Positions 44,259 to 53,782 are shown, counted from the first letter of the stretch. The stretch is 64,000 nt of DNA from Actinoallomurus purpureus (GCF_024055795.1 NZ_JAMXMY010000015.1:172252-236251), one strand, 5' to 3'. Translations and numbers: made by a program. The notes: generated by a model not told the origin, from the letters alone.

Positions 44259-45073
44259 CCTTGTCTTGACCGATTCTCGGCGGGCTCTGCCGGATTTCTC
44301 AGCAGGCCCCGCCGAATAAGGTGGACTGTGAAAATGCTGAGCACAGGCTTGAAGCCATAGTCAGCCCAGCGACGCTGCACTCGGACGTTCCGGCTCTGGG
44401 TTGAGATGACCACGCTTTCGATTCCACGCGACGCCGCTCGGTCCTCCATTCCGGCGAGCAGGTGAAGGTAGAGCCCGGCGTTCTGGGCCCCCGAGACCAC
44501 ACCGCCGAGCGCGATCTCGGCGACACCGCTCGCAGCGCCGTAAGTGACGAATCCGAGCATCCCGGATTCGCGATCGCGGCTCTCGCTGTTTCGGATGGCG
44601 ACGACGCCGCTCGTGATCTCCCGACGGGCCCATTCCTGGTAGCCCGCGAGCACCAGCGCCGGATCGAGCAGTGGATTGGCGAGGTAGTGGTTGTCGTAAT
44701 CACGGAAGGCACCGACTATCATGGCGTCCATCTCCGCCGCGCTCACGGAGTCGACGATCTCGAGACCGCGCGGCAGCGGAGGGGGACGTCGCCCCTGGCC
44801 CGTGGCCAGTTTCCAGCCGACGAGGTTGTCACCGACGATGGCGGTCCGGTCGAGTTCCGTCAGGACCGCGAACCAGCTCATGCGATCGGCCGGATAACGC
44901 AGGACCACGACATCCGCCGTGGAGGCATTGATCGCGTCGAGTACGTCCTCGAGCGTCGCCGCCGACGCCGCGGATACGGAGATCCGATCGACGGCGATAC
45001 CGAATCGGGCCGAGTCGTACGGAGACGGCCCGGCGACCACGCCCGGCGCCAAGGCGACATCGTGCCAACTCAT
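44255..45073 (-). CDS. GNAT acyltransferase, WecD-like
   Basis: This 272-aa protein has an N-terminal alpha/beta part (about 1-100) resembling the extra domain of WecD/RffC. A GNAT domain follows, with the acetyl-CoA-binding part around SGAQNAGLYLHLLAGMEDRA and the closing VRVQRRWADYGFKPVLSIFT. It is predicted to acetylate the amino group of the DegT product, giving a 4-acetamido-4,6-dideoxyhexose. ATG 45073 has GGAGGC upstream. It is co-transcribed with the aminotransferase. A closely related second copy lies at 62237. Confidence 0.85.
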   Translation of the reverse strand: MSWHDVALAPGVVAGPSPYDSARFGIAVDRISVSAASAATLEDVLDAINASTADVVVLRYPADRMSWFAVLTELDRTAIVGDNLVGWKLATGQGRRPPPLPRGLEIVDSVSAAEMDAMIVGAFRDYDNHYLANPLLDPALVLAGYQEWARREITSGVVAIRNSESRDRESGMLGFVTYGAASGVAEIALGGVVSGAQNAGLYLHLLAGMEDRAASRGIESVVISTQSRNVRVQRRWADYGFKPVLSIFTVHLIRRGLLRNPAEPAENRSRQG

Positions 45074-45265
45074 GGGATGCCTCCGCCATATCACCGTCAT
45101 GAATTCCATCGGTCGGCCTTCGGCTTACAACGGTATCCAGACCGGATGCGCGGCATTCAAGTCGACGTCGACCATCAGCATCGGCTTTCCTAAAATATTC
45201 TTTGGAAATTGGACCACCATCGTCCCTGCCTAGCGAAATATCACCCCGAGCGGGCGACACGGACA

Positions 45266-46528
45266 ATGAGTGAGAAGCGGACGGCGACCGTCGGCGGGAA
45301 ATCGTCGTCTTACCATCACGACCATGACAGGGCGGGGACTTTGAGACAGGCCCCAGGCGGTGAGGTCGCGGTCTCGGCGCGGGCCGATGCCGGCGGAACG
45401 TCGGCCCCGCTCGAGCGCGTGTGCCTGCTGATCGGCCAACTCGGCCTCGGCGGTACCGAGAAGCAGGTCGCCCTGCTCGCCGAGGGCCTGCGCGCACGGG
45501 GCGTCGACACGAGCGTGCTGGTGATGTTCGAGGGAGGTCCACACGAAGACACCCTCCGCACCGCCGGTGTCCCCGTAATACACCTCGGGTTCCAGCGCCG
45601 CTCCGCGGGTTGGCGGATGCCGTCGGACAACGCGGCGGCGTTCCTCCGGTTGGTCGGGCGCCTGCGCCGGACGCGGCCGGACGTGCTGCACGCGTTCCTC
45701 TTCCACAGCCACGTGACGGCCGCCGCGGCCGCACGGCCGGCGGGCGTCCCGGTGCTCGTGGCGGGCCGCCGAAGCCTCGGGGATTTCAAGCGGGGCCGCC
45801 CGCTGGTGTCGGCCTTGGACACTGCGGCGACGCGCGTGACCGACCATCTCATAGCGAACGCGCGGGCCGTCTCCGACGACGCGTTGCGCGACAGAGGCGT
45901 CACGGCGGAGAAGCTCACGATCGTGCGCAACGGTCTTCCCGGTGCCGCCTTCGAGCCGATGCCTCCCGCTCCCCTCGCCACCCGGCTTCCGGTCGTACTG
46001 TGCGTGGCCAACTTCATCTCGTACAAGGGCCACCGGTACCTTCTCGAGGCCATGGCACGACTGCGGACGCGTGGGGTCCCCTGCACACTCGCGCTGGCCG
46101 GCGACGGGCCCGAGCGGGCGGTGCTGCAGCGTCAGGCGACGCGGCTCGGCATCGACGTCCGCTTCCTCGGTACGCGAACCGACATCGGACGGTTGCTGGC
46201 CCGGTGCGACGTCGTGGCTCTCGCCTCACTTCAGGAAGGCATGAGCAACGCCGTCATGGAGGCCATGGCGGCGGGACGCCCGGTCGTCGCGACGGAGGTC
46301 GGAGGCACCGGCGAGTTGCTCCGCGGCCGCGGCCTACTTGTTCCATCGGCCGATCCCCAGGCGCTGGCGGACGGGATCGCACAGGTGATCGGGAATCCGG
46401 CGTTCGCCGCCGACCTCGGTCTGAGAGCACGCGCGTGGAGCGAGGCGCACCTGAGCAACGACGTCATGGTCGACGAGCACGTGCGCATCTACCGCGAACT
46501 GCTCGGCATAGTCCGGCAACCGTCGTGA
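45266..46528 (+). CDS. Glycosyltransferase family 4
   Basis: This 420-aa protein has a poorly conserved 45-residue leader and then a GT-B fold: LLIGQLGLGGTEKQVALLAE, HAFLFHSHVTAAAAAR, VCVANFISYKGHRYLLEAMA and SLQEGMSNAVMEAMAAGRPV with the E(x7)E motif. It probably adds a sugar to the repeat unit. The 3' end overlaps the convergent methyltransferase gene by 40 bp. A frameshifted 5' remnant of a paralogue is at 61222, and a scrap of the same region occurs near 63345. Confidence 0.9.
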   Translation: MSEKRTATVGGKSSSYHHDHDRAGTLRQAPGGEVAVSARADAGGTSAPLERVCLLIGQLGLGGTEKQVALLAEGLRARGVDTSVLVMFEGGPHEDTLRTAGVPVIHLGFQRRSAGWRMPSDNAAAFLRLVGRLRRTRPDVLHAFLFHSHVTAAAAARPAGVPVLVAGRRSLGDFKRGRPLVSALDTAATRVTDHLIANARAVSDDALRDRGVTAEKLTIVRNGLPGAAFEPMPPAPLATRLPVVLCVANFISYKGHRYLLEAMARLRTRGVPCTLALAGDGPERAVLQRQATRLGIDVRFLGTRTDIGRLLARCDVVALASLQEGMSNAVMEAMAAGRPVVATEVGGTGELLRGRGLLVPSADPQALADGIAQVIGNPAFAADLGLRARAWSEAHLSNDVMVDEHVRIYRELLGIVRQPS

Positions 46529-47352
46529 GGACGTTCGAAGACGTACTCGTTGCACCCGAGGCCGCCTCCGCAGGTCGTCATGTGGCGCAGTTCGAAGCCC
46601 CGGGAGCGCAGGAACCGAAACACCTGCTCGGGCGTGGCCACTTCGAAGGGAAACCCACCGACCCAATCGACGAGGTCGTGCCACGCGGACATGCCCCGTG
46701 GCCGTACCCGCCGGCCCGGCACGCCGGCGCCGATGGAGGCCGCGCGCATGAGCCGGCGCAGCGGCGCGTTCCGGACGAGGTAGGCGGCACTCGCCGCGAG
46801 GAGAAGCCGCCGTACCAGCGAACCGGACCGGTTGTAGCGCCGTTTCACCCGCCACCACATCCGGCTCCGTGGCCCTTGGTCGTTGTACACCGAGATGTAG
46901 ATGAGGCCGCCCGGAACGACCAGGCGGGACGTGGCGTCGATCGCAGCCCACAGATCGCCTGTATGGTGCAGCACGCCCCAGGCGTAGACGACGTCGAAGG
47001 CGCCCAGCCGCTCGACGAACCGCTCGTCGAGGATGGACCCCTGCTCGATGTCCCAGTCGCTGCCCGGCGCGAACCGCCTGCGCAGTTCGGCGGCGGCCGC
47101 CACCGACTCGGGATCGAAGTCGAAAGCGCGGACCCGTGCCCCGAGCCGCTGGGCGGCCAGCGAGAACAGCCCGCTGCCGCACCCCACGTCGAGAAAGGTG
47201 CGGTCCGTCAGGTCGGCGACCCCCAGAGGATCGCGGACGGCGTGAACGGCGGCGGCGATCCTCATGTCATCGACGAGTTCGATGAAGGAACGCCAATTCT
47301 CGCCGAATCGGAACCGGTCATCCCGCCGGGCATCGGCTCGGACGTCAGGCAC
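46489..47352 (-). CDS. Class I SAM-dependent methyltransferase
   Basis: This 287-aa protein has the SAM motif TFLDVGCGSGLFSLAAQRLG, the acidic AFDFDPESV and WGVLHHTGD. Residues 185-240 form an insert with many Arg, and the C-terminus has TPEQVFRFLRSRGFELRHM. It is a likely sugar or lipid-linked-saccharide methyltransferase, given its place among glycosyltransferases. The GTG at 47352 has GGAG upstream and overlaps the O-antigen ligase stop, so the two are coupled. Confidence 0.88.
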   Translation of the reverse strand: MPDVRADARRDDRFRFGENWRSFIELVDDMRIAAAVHAVRDPLGVADLTDRTFLDVGCGSGLFSLAAQRLGARVRAFDFDPESVAAAAELRRRFAPGSDWDIEQGSILDERFVERLGAFDVVYAWGVLHHTGDLWAAIDATSRLVVPGGLIYISVYNDQGPRSRMWWRVKRRYNRSGSLVRRLLLAASAAYLVRNAPLRRLMRAASIGAGVPGRRVRPRGMSAWHDLVDWVGGFPFEVATPEQVFRFLRSRGFELRHMTTCGGGLGCNEYVFERPHDGCRTMPSSSR

Positions 47353-48712
47353 GTGGCTCCGCCCCTTCTCGTGATGGTCCGATGATCGAGGTCGTTTCCC
47401 GTTTCCGCCGGAGCGCCCGAACCGCGCGGACCGCCAGCGCCCTCGTGGTGAGCCCCCGGCTTGGCCGGGAGGCCAGGAGGCACCCCGTCGAGACCCAGAA
47501 GGGCGCGCTGACGACCAGATTCGCCAACGGATTGGATAGAAGGAGAATCACCCCGTACGTGAGCACGACGGCCCGCAGCAGCGCCAGGTCGCCGACCTGC
47601 CGCCGCCCCAGGGCGAGCCAGAGCAGGACGACGAACACGATCAACGTGATGACGCCCGCCTCGGCGGCCAGCCGCAGATATTCGTCATGGGTGGCGAGGT
47701 AGACGCCGACGTCCGGAGAGCGTTGGGCATAGCCGGGGAACGTCGAAAGGCCGATCCCCCGCAGCGGATGCTCGGTGATCACGCGTACGGCGAACTCCGC
47801 CACTCTCTTTCGCAGACCGTTGCTGAGGCTCAGATCAGTGATCGTCCGGCCACCCGCACCCAGGTTCTCGATATGCCGTCCCATCGGCCGGAGCATCCCG
47901 CCGGCCGCCGCCGCGGTCGTGGCCATGGCGACGCCGGATATCAGAATGATCTGGAATAGCCGGGAGCAGCCCTGGAGAAGGACGATGCCGACGCCGACGG
48001 CGGCCGCCAGGGACGCGCTCCGCGAGTGCGTCGCGGAGAGCGCGATGCCGCAGACGGCCGCGGGCACGAGCCATCGCGGATTACGGGCGTACCGCACCAG
48101 CCCCACGGCCGTGACGAGCGGGATGGCGAGGAGAAAGCCGAGGTAGTTCGGGTTGCAGCCGAGCCCTTCGAGACGCACGTTGTCGAAGCCGCCGCGGACG
48201 AGGACGTACGCCGCGGCGGCCGCACCGGACAGCGTGATCACGCGCGCGACCTGCCGGGGGTGTGGCGAGGTGACGACGCTGACGCCCAGCAGCGCCAGGC
48301 CCGCCAGGATTCCCACGAGGTCGAAGAGCCGAGCGAGCTGCGCGTGAGGCATCGCGCTCAACGACCGCAGGAGATCGACGGCCCGATACCGCTGTCCTGG
48401 CGGCGCCGGCACCGCCGCCACGGGAAAGGCGAAGCTCACGACCAGCAGGCCTGCGAAGAGCACCATCCACAGGTAGGTGTGCCGCACCGGCACGACGCCG
48501 AGAAGGACCGATGCGGCGGCGATCGCCGCCGACGCGGCGATCGCGCTGACGACGGCGAGCCGCCCGTCGGTGGACGTGCCCGCCCAGAGCATGCTCAGGG
48601 GAACCAGAAGAAGGACCAGCGTCGCCGGTCGGCAAAGGTCCCGGAGGCCCGCGGCCGAAGCGTGGCCCGTCCGCCCGTGCACCCTCGTCCCCCCGACCTT
48701 CCTGAAGATCAT
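47345..48712 (-). CDS. O-antigen ligase / Wzy-like membrane protein
   Basis: This 455-aa protein has about 12 membrane helices. The pattern GLGCNPNYLGFLLAIPLV, then SATHSRSASLAAAVG and later HPLRGIGLSTFPGYAQ with THDEYLRLAAEAGV is the Wzy_C/WaaL signature: the His in the loop and the N-x-H-N-type segment read here as THDEYL. It would join the finished polymer to an acceptor or polymerise repeat units. With the Wzy-like protein at 31314 the cluster has two such enzymes. No clear ribosome-binding site precedes ATG 48712. Confidence 0.87.
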   Translation of the reverse strand: MIFRKVGGTRVHGRTGHASAAGLRDLCRPATLVLLLVPLSMLWAGTSTDGRLAVVSAIAASAAIAAASVLLGVVPVRHTYLWMVLFAGLLVVSFAFPVAAVPAPPGQRYRAVDLLRSLSAMPHAQLARLFDLVGILAGLALLGVSVVTSPHPRQVARVITLSGAAAAAYVLVRGGFDNVRLEGLGCNPNYLGFLLAIPLVTAVGLVRYARNPRWLVPAAVCGIALSATHSRSASLAAAVGVGIVLLQGCSRLFQIILISGVAMATTAAAAGGMLRPMGRHIENLGAGGRTITDLSLSNGLRKRVAEFAVRVITEHPLRGIGLSTFPGYAQRSPDVGVYLATHDEYLRLAAEAGVITLIVFVVLLWLALGRRQVGDLALLRAVVLTYGVILLLSNPLANLVVSAPFWVSTGCLLASRPSRGLTTRALAVRAVRALRRKRETTSIIGPSREGAEPRA

Positions 48713-48847
48713 GTTTCACTGGACTACCCTGCACACTTCGCACAGGTATAACTACGGACAGTAGCAGCACCTGGTCTACCGGGCGCTGCACGAAACCGTG
48801 TTGCGACCGGGCCAGTACGAGATGACGAGCGGAAGGAACCCCGCACC

Positions 48848-49819
48848 ATGAACCCTGACGCACCGCCATGGGGGCCGAGGGCATGGCTACCCAGGTACGG
48901 CGGGCGGCGCTGGCCGTTCGCCGTGCTCGACGTCCTCCTGGTGGGCCTGCTGGCGTCATGTCTGTTCATCGAAGCGGACCTCGGCCGGATCGACGCGACC
49001 GCGCCCTATCCCCTCAAACCCACGTGGGGACTCGGCGAGGATTGGCTCCTGGTCACCCACGACGACTCACCCCAGCCGCCGGGAGAACGGCCGATGACCG
49101 GCACCGGCCAGCGCCGCATCGACACGGCGATGGAGCTTCACCTCCGCCATGACGGCGGCAGACCGCTGCTCGTCAGCCTGCCGTTGCGCACTACCGCCAC
49201 GATCGCCGGTTACGGCACCGCCTCTCTCGGCACGGCATACGACCGAGGCGGGCCACAACTGTTGATCCGCGAGGTCGAGAGCATCGTCCACGCCAGCATC
49301 GACCACTACGTCGAGATCGGTCTCGGCGGTCTGGTCTCACTGGCCGACGCGGTCGGCGGAGTGCGAATCTGCGCGGACGAGCCGACCCGGGTCGCCGCGC
49401 CGAGGGCATCCGCGGACTGCTCCACCATCTCCGGCAACCGGGCGCTGGACTATCTGCGCGGCGGCGCCCTCCCCCATGCCCGCCCGGGTCCCGCCGAACG
49501 CCGGCGGAGGCTCATCGCCGCAGTGATCGAGAAGGCGACGAGTCCGGATGCGGCCCTCGAACCGGCCCGGGTCATCGCGTTCGTCAGGACGGCCCTCGCC
49601 GTCGTCACGGTCGACAAGGGCAACCACCTGTACGACCTGGTCCGCCTCGCGCTGGCACTGTGCGATGGTGCCGTCACCGCGAAGACGATCCCGACCGTGA
49701 ACGGCGGCTGGCTGCCCGGTATCGGCCGGATCGTCGGGTGGGACCCCAAGACGATGGCGGAACTCGTCCGCTCGTTCGTCGTCGACCGCCCAGAGCCCAA
49801 AGGCCTGATCCCCGGCTAG
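48848..49819 (+). CDS. LytR-CpsA-Psr (LCP) family protein
   Basis: This 323-aa protein has one N-terminal membrane helix (about 24-42) and then an extracytoplasmic LCP domain. Visible blocks are the early Arg/Asp region, VEIGLGGLVSLADAVGGVRI, NRALDYLRGG and ARPGPAERRRRLIAAVIEKA. LCP proteins transfer lipid-linked polymers to peptidoglycan, so it may anchor this polysaccharide to the wall. The first residues of the domain are less conserved than usual (THDDS where LGSD is common). It is divergent from the O-antigen ligase-like gene. A remnant of a paralogue is at 63389. Confidence 0.85.
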   Translation: MNPDAPPWGPRAWLPRYGGRRWPFAVLDVLLVGLLASCLFIEADLGRIDATAPYPLKPTWGLGEDWLLVTHDDSPQPPGERPMTGTGQRRIDTAMELHLRHDGGRPLLVSLPLRTTATIAGYGTASLGTAYDRGGPQLLIREVESIVHASIDHYVEIGLGGLVSLADAVGGVRICADEPTRVAAPRASADCSTISGNRALDYLRGGALPHARPGPAERRRRLIAAVIEKATSPDAALEPARVIAFVRTALAVVTVDKGNHLYDLVRLALALCDGAVTAKTIPTVNGGWLPGIGRIVGWDPKTMAELVRSFVVDRPEPKGLIPG

Positions 49820-49938
49820 TTTCACACCGCTCCGGCTGCGCGGCACGGCGACCCGCGACTGTTACTCTGAGCGACGGCTGGTTGCGCAGCGTCAGATCTC
49901 GACAGTTCGATCGCCCAGAGGAGAGACGGGGGTCTCCC

Positions 49939-50940
49939 ATGAACACGACCGCGGTGGGCTCGTCCGAAACAGCGGCACGCTCACGCACGCGTGACCTTCT
50001 CCATCGGCCGCTGACCTGGTTGATCGTCATCTGTGCGGGCTGGGCGGCCGCCCGTCTCGTCGGCGTCGACAGGGTGCCGCTTCTGGCCGGGCTGCTCGTC
50101 CCGATCCTGACCTTCACGCCGTATGCCGCCGTCCTCTCGGTCGTCCTCGTCATCCTCACTCTGGCGTTCCGTCGTTGGAAGGCCTTCGGTGTCGCCCTGG
50201 CGGTGTCAGCGGCGTTCGCCGCCGCTGTGCTTCCCCGCGCCGTCGGCAGTGCCACGCCCGTGGCCGGAGGCCCGGTGCTGCGGATTCTCACCGCCAATCT
50301 CCGTCTCGGGCAGGCGAACCCCCACGCCCTCGTCGGTCTCGTGCGCCGCACACACGCAGACCTACTGAGCATGCAGGAATTCACGCCCCAGGCCGGCGCC
50401 GCCTTCGACCGGGCGGGGCTGGGACACCTTCTGCCCTACAAGATCACCACACCGCTCGGGAGCGCGCTGGGATCGGCCCTGTACGCACGTTGGCCGCTCC
50501 ACCCGCGCCCGATGTTCCAGGTGCACCTCGTCGGCCTCGCGATACCCCATGCGGAGATGGACGTCCCCGGAGGACATCGTGTGGAGGTGATGGCCGTGCA
50601 CCTCGCACACCCGACGAATCCGACCGGACTCGGGCAGTGGAATCGCGCCTTCGTCATCCTGCCCACGGGACAGCGTCAGGGCCCCGTACGGATCCTGGCC
50701 GGTGATTTCAATGCCACGCTCGACCACACGTCCCTGCGGCGGCTGATCGGCGAGGGGTACGTCGACGCCGCGAACGAGACCGGCAACGGGTTGATCCCGA
50801 CCTTCCGGCAGTGGTCGGTGCCGCCGATCACCCTCGATCACGTACTCGCCGACGCGCGATGCGGGGTGCGGCGGGTGAAGGTGTACGGCCTGCCCGGCAG
50901 CGACCACCGCGCCGTGTTCGCGGAACTCCGGCTGCCGTGA
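49939..50940 (+). CDS. Membrane-anchored endonuclease/exonuclease/phosphatase-family protein
   Basis: This 333-aa protein has three N-terminal membrane helices (about 24-105) and then an EEP domain with LRILTANLRLG, SMQEFTP (metal-binding Glu), VMAVHLAHP, LAGDFNATLDH and the final GSDHRAVFAEL. The domain hydrolyses phosphodiester bonds and is outside the membrane if the topology is read correctly. The substrate could be DNA, a phospholipid or a sugar-phosphate. It precedes the LMW phosphatase by 16 bp in an operon running to 53765. Confidence 0.88.
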   Translation: MNTTAVGSSETAARSRTRDLLHRPLTWLIVICAGWAAARLVGVDRVPLLAGLLVPILTFTPYAAVLSVVLVILTLAFRRWKAFGVALAVSAAFAAAVLPRAVGSATPVAGGPVLRILTANLRLGQANPHALVGLVRRTHADLLSMQEFTPQAGAAFDRAGLGHLLPYKITTPLGSALGSALYARWPLHPRPMFQVHLVGLAIPHAEMDVPGGHRVEVMAVHLAHPTNPTGLGQWNRAFVILPTGQRQGPVRILAGDFNATLDHTSLRRLIGEGYVDAANETGNGLIPTFRQWSVPPITLDHVLADARCGVRRVKVYGLPGSDHRAVFAELRLP

Positions 50941-50956
50941 TCGACGAGGACGCCAC

Positions 50957-51541
50957 ATGAGGCCCCAGCGATTTCACCTGCTGTTCGTCTGCACGGCCAA
51001 CATCTGCCGGTCTCCCATGGCCGCAGAGCTCGCTCGGCTCAGGCTCGGGACCGCGGCGCGATCCGGTGACGTCCTCGTGAACAGCGCCGGGACCCATGGG
51101 CACGACGGAGCCGACATGGATCCGGACGCCGCCGCCGTACTCCGCTCCCTGGGCGGCGAGACGGCCGGCTTCGCCGCGCGAACCGTCACCGTACCGCTGC
51201 TGTCCACGGCCGATCTCGTCCTCACCGCGGAGCGCCGGCACCGCGCGGCCGTAGCGGCCCTCCACCCCTCGGCGCACGCCACGATGTTCACGATCCTGGA
51301 GTTCGCCCGGCTCGTCCGCCGGATCAGCCCGGATCGGCTCGCCGGCGAGGACATCGCGGCCCGCGCGCAGTCGCTCGTCCGGGAGGCGGCTCGCATGCGT
51401 GGCATGTCTCCGCCCGGTCCGCCGGACGAGGACATCGCCGATCCGTATCAGGGCCCGGCCGAGGATTACCGTGCCTGCGCGACGGTGATCCAAGGGGCAC
51501 TCGACCTGCCACTACGGCGCATCCTGTCCGGACCGCCGTGA
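50957..51541 (+). CDS. Low-molecular-weight protein tyrosine phosphatase (Wzb-like)
   Basis: This 194-aa protein has the P-loop CTANICRS (nucleophile Cys12, Arg18) and the general acid in DEDIADPYQGPAEDY. It is longer than the classic 150-aa enzymes because of an insert around 90-140. In polysaccharide systems such enzymes dephosphorylate the Wzc tyrosine tail. The Wzc-like kinase at 29709 is the only candidate partner in the window, so the pair is separated by 20 kb. Confidence 0.92.
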   Translation: MRPQRFHLLFVCTANICRSPMAAELARLRLGTAARSGDVLVNSAGTHGHDGADMDPDAAAVLRSLGGETAGFAARTVTVPLLSTADLVLTAERRHRAAVAALHPSAHATMFTILEFARLVRRISPDRLAGEDIAARAQSLVREAARMRGMSPPGPPDEDIADPYQGPAEDYRACATVIQGALDLPLRRILSGPP

Positions 51542-51630
51542 CCGTGGCGGAATCTTTAGCAACGCCAGATTGTGCGCACGGTGAGTTGCGGCTATGTACT
51601 CTCCGTGATCGATTCGGCGCCGGAGGGCAC

Positions 51631-52812
51631 ATGGTGACTGACAATCGGATCAGAGTGATGCGGGTCATCACCCGGATGAACGTCGGTGGTCCGGCGCTTC
51701 AGGCGGTGGAGCTCATGCGGGGTCTCGACACCGGGCTCTTCGATCAGCGTCTCTACACGGGGGCGGTCGAACCGGGCGAGGCCGATTACCTGGACCTTCG
51801 CGCCCCCGACGTCACTCCGTGCCGGAATCCCGCACTCGGGCGTTCGATCCGGCCGGGAGACGACGCCCGCGCCATCGCGGCGCTCGTCACCGAGATGCGC
51901 CGGTTCCGGCCGCACATCGTCCACACCCATACCGCGAAGGCCGGTCTGCTGGGCCGGGCCGCCGCCGTGCTGACGCGCGTGCCCGCGCGCGTGCACACGC
52001 ACCACGGGCATCTGCTGCACGGCTACTTCTCCCCCGCCAAGACACGGCTGGTGGTGACCGCCGAGCGGGCCTCCGCCGCGATGACGGACCGGCTCGTCGC
52101 CGTCGGCGCCCGGGTCCGCGACGAGCTGATCGCCGCCGGGGTCGGCCGCCCGGAGCAGTATGTCGTGGTGCCACCGGGCGCCGCGCTCGGCCCGCTTCCC
52201 GGCCGCGCCGCGGCCCGCATGGCGCTGGGGATCCCCGGCGACGGCCCGGTCGTCGCGTACGTGGGCCGGCTGACGCGGGTCAAGCGGCCGGACCGGCTGG
52301 TGGGCGTGGCCCGCCAGGTGCGCCGCCTACAGCCCGAGGCCCGGTTCATCGTCTGCGGGGGCGGTGACGCCATGCCGGAGGTCGAGGCCGCCGCCAAGAC
52401 CTCCCAGGGCAAGTTCACGCTGCTGGGCTGGCGAGCCGATGTCGAGACGGTCTACGCGGCCGCCGACCTGGTGATCCTCACGTCCGACAACGAGGGCATG
52501 CCGGTGTCGCTCATCGAGGCCGGGCTGGCCGGGCTGCCCTGCGTCGCGACCCACGTCGGAAGTGTCGCCGAAGTGGTACGGCACGAGGAGACCGGGCTGC
52601 TCACACGCTGCGACACGCACGAGCTCACCTGTCACATCGTGCGGCTGCTCCGGGACGAACCGCTGCGCCGCAAGATGGGAGACGAGGCGCGCGCGTGGAC
52701 GACGCGACGGTTCGGCCCGCAACGGCTGGTGACCGACATCGGGGAGATCTACGCGTCGATCGCCGAGGCGCGGGGCTGGTGGCCCGCCCGCGCGAAAGAG
52801 GTGGTCCGGTGA
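51631..52812 (+). CDS. Glycosyltransferase family 4
   Basis: This 393-aa GT-B protein shows ITRMNVGGPALQAVELMRGL, THTAKAGLLGRAAA, HTHHGHLLHGYFS and VAYVGRLTRVKRPDRLV. The donor site is LTSDNEGMPVSLIEAGLAGL. The close spacing of HTHHGH and GYF is seen in GT4 enzymes that use UDP-GlcNAc-type donors, but the donor is not certain. ATG 51631 has GGAGG upstream. It overlaps the following SDR gene by four bases. Confidence 0.92.
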   Translation: MVTDNRIRVMRVITRMNVGGPALQAVELMRGLDTGLFDQRLYTGAVEPGEADYLDLRAPDVTPCRNPALGRSIRPGDDARAIAALVTEMRRFRPHIVHTHTAKAGLLGRAAAVLTRVPARVHTHHGHLLHGYFSPAKTRLVVTAERASAAMTDRLVAVGARVRDELIAAGVGRPEQYVVVPPGAALGPLPGRAAARMALGIPGDGPVVAYVGRLTRVKRPDRLVGVARQVRRLQPEARFIVCGGGDAMPEVEAAAKTSQGKFTLLGWRADVETVYAAADLVILTSDNEGMPVSLIEAGLAGLPCVATHVGSVAEVVRHEETGLLTRCDTHELTCHIVRLLRDEPLRRKMGDEARAWTTRRFGPQRLVTDIGEIYASIAEARGWWPARAKEVVR

Positions 52813-53765
52813 GGATCGTGGTCACCGGCGGCGCCGGCTTCATCGGCGGCAATCTGTGCCGGGAACTCACTGCGCGGCCGGGCGTCGACAAGGTCATCGC
52901 CCTCGACGATCTCAGCACCGGCCGTATCGATAACCTCGAGGGCTCCGGCGCGGAGCTCATCAAGGGCAGCGTCCTAGACCAAGGACTCCTGGCCGAGGTC
53001 GTGGCCGACGCGGACGCGGTCGTGCATCTCGCCGCCCGCCCGTCGATCCCGCGTTCGCTGGCGGCGCCGGTGGCGAGCCACCACGCCAACGCCACCGGCA
53101 CGCTCCTCCTCCTGGAGGCCTGCCGCCGGAACTCGGTGCACGTGGTCGCCGCTTCCTCGTCGTCGGTCTACGGGGCGACCCCGGACCTGCCGAAGCACGA
53201 GGATCTGCCCACGCGTCCACTCAACCCCTACGGCGCGAGCAAGCTCGCCGCCGAGGCATACGTCCTGGCGTACGGCGCCAGCTTCGGGCTGCCCGTCCTG
53301 CCGCTGCGTTTCTTCAACGTCTACGGCCCTCTGCAGTCGGCCGGGCATGCCTACTCGGCCGTGATACCGAGGTTCATCGACGCCGCATTCCACGGCGAAC
53401 CGCTGGTCGTCCACGGGGACGGTCTGCAGACGCGCGACTTCACGTTCGTCGGCACGGTCGTGGCGCTGCTCGCCGACGCGGTACTTCACCGGGTGACCAG
53501 CGCACGGCCGGTGAACCTCGCGTTCGGTACCCGGGTGTCGATCCTCGAACTCACGGAGCGACTGTCCGCCCTGCTGGGACGGCCGGTGGAACTCGTGCAC
53601 GTCCCGCCACGTCCCGGAGACGTACGCGACTCACAGGCCGCCGACGCGCGGCTGCGCCGTCTCTTTCCCGGCGTCGAAGCGGTCCCGCTGGATACCGGGC
53701 TCGAGCGGACGATCGCGTGGTTCCGCGACCGGACGGCCTCCCCACGGGACCCGGCGATTCCCTGA
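52809..53765 (+). CDS. UDP-sugar epimerase (extended SDR, WbpP/Gne-like)
   Basis: This 318-aa protein has VVTGGAGFIGGNLCREL, LDDLSTGRIDNL, the catalytic SSSSVYG and YGASK, and HGDGLQTRDFTFVGTVV. It resembles UDP-GlcNAc or UDP-Glc 4-epimerases. Coupled to a GT4 gene (GTGA overlap) and near a UDP-sugar dehydrogenase, it could feed a GalNAc or GalNAcA-type residue. The exact substrate cannot be read. Confidence 0.88.
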   Translation: MRIVVTGGAGFIGGNLCRELTARPGVDKVIALDDLSTGRIDNLEGSGAELIKGSVLDQGLLAEVVADADAVVHLAARPSIPRSLAAPVASHHANATGTLLLLEACRRNSVHVVAASSSSVYGATPDLPKHEDLPTRPLNPYGASKLAAEAYVLAYGASFGLPVLPLRFFNVYGPLQSAGHAYSAVIPRFIDAAFHGEPLVVHGDGLQTRDFTFVGTVVALLADAVLHRVTSARPVNLAFGTRVSILELTERLSALLGRPVELVHVPPRPGDVRDSQAADARLRRLFPGVEAVPLDTGLERTIAWFRDRTASPRDPAIP

Positions 53766-53782
53766 CTGCCGGCGTCGTACGC

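Noticed and set aside
45421..47385. 654-codon plus-strand frame over the GT4 and methyltransferase genes
   Set aside because: It spans two real genes on opposite strands and has no recognisable domain; typical of high-GC third-position bias.
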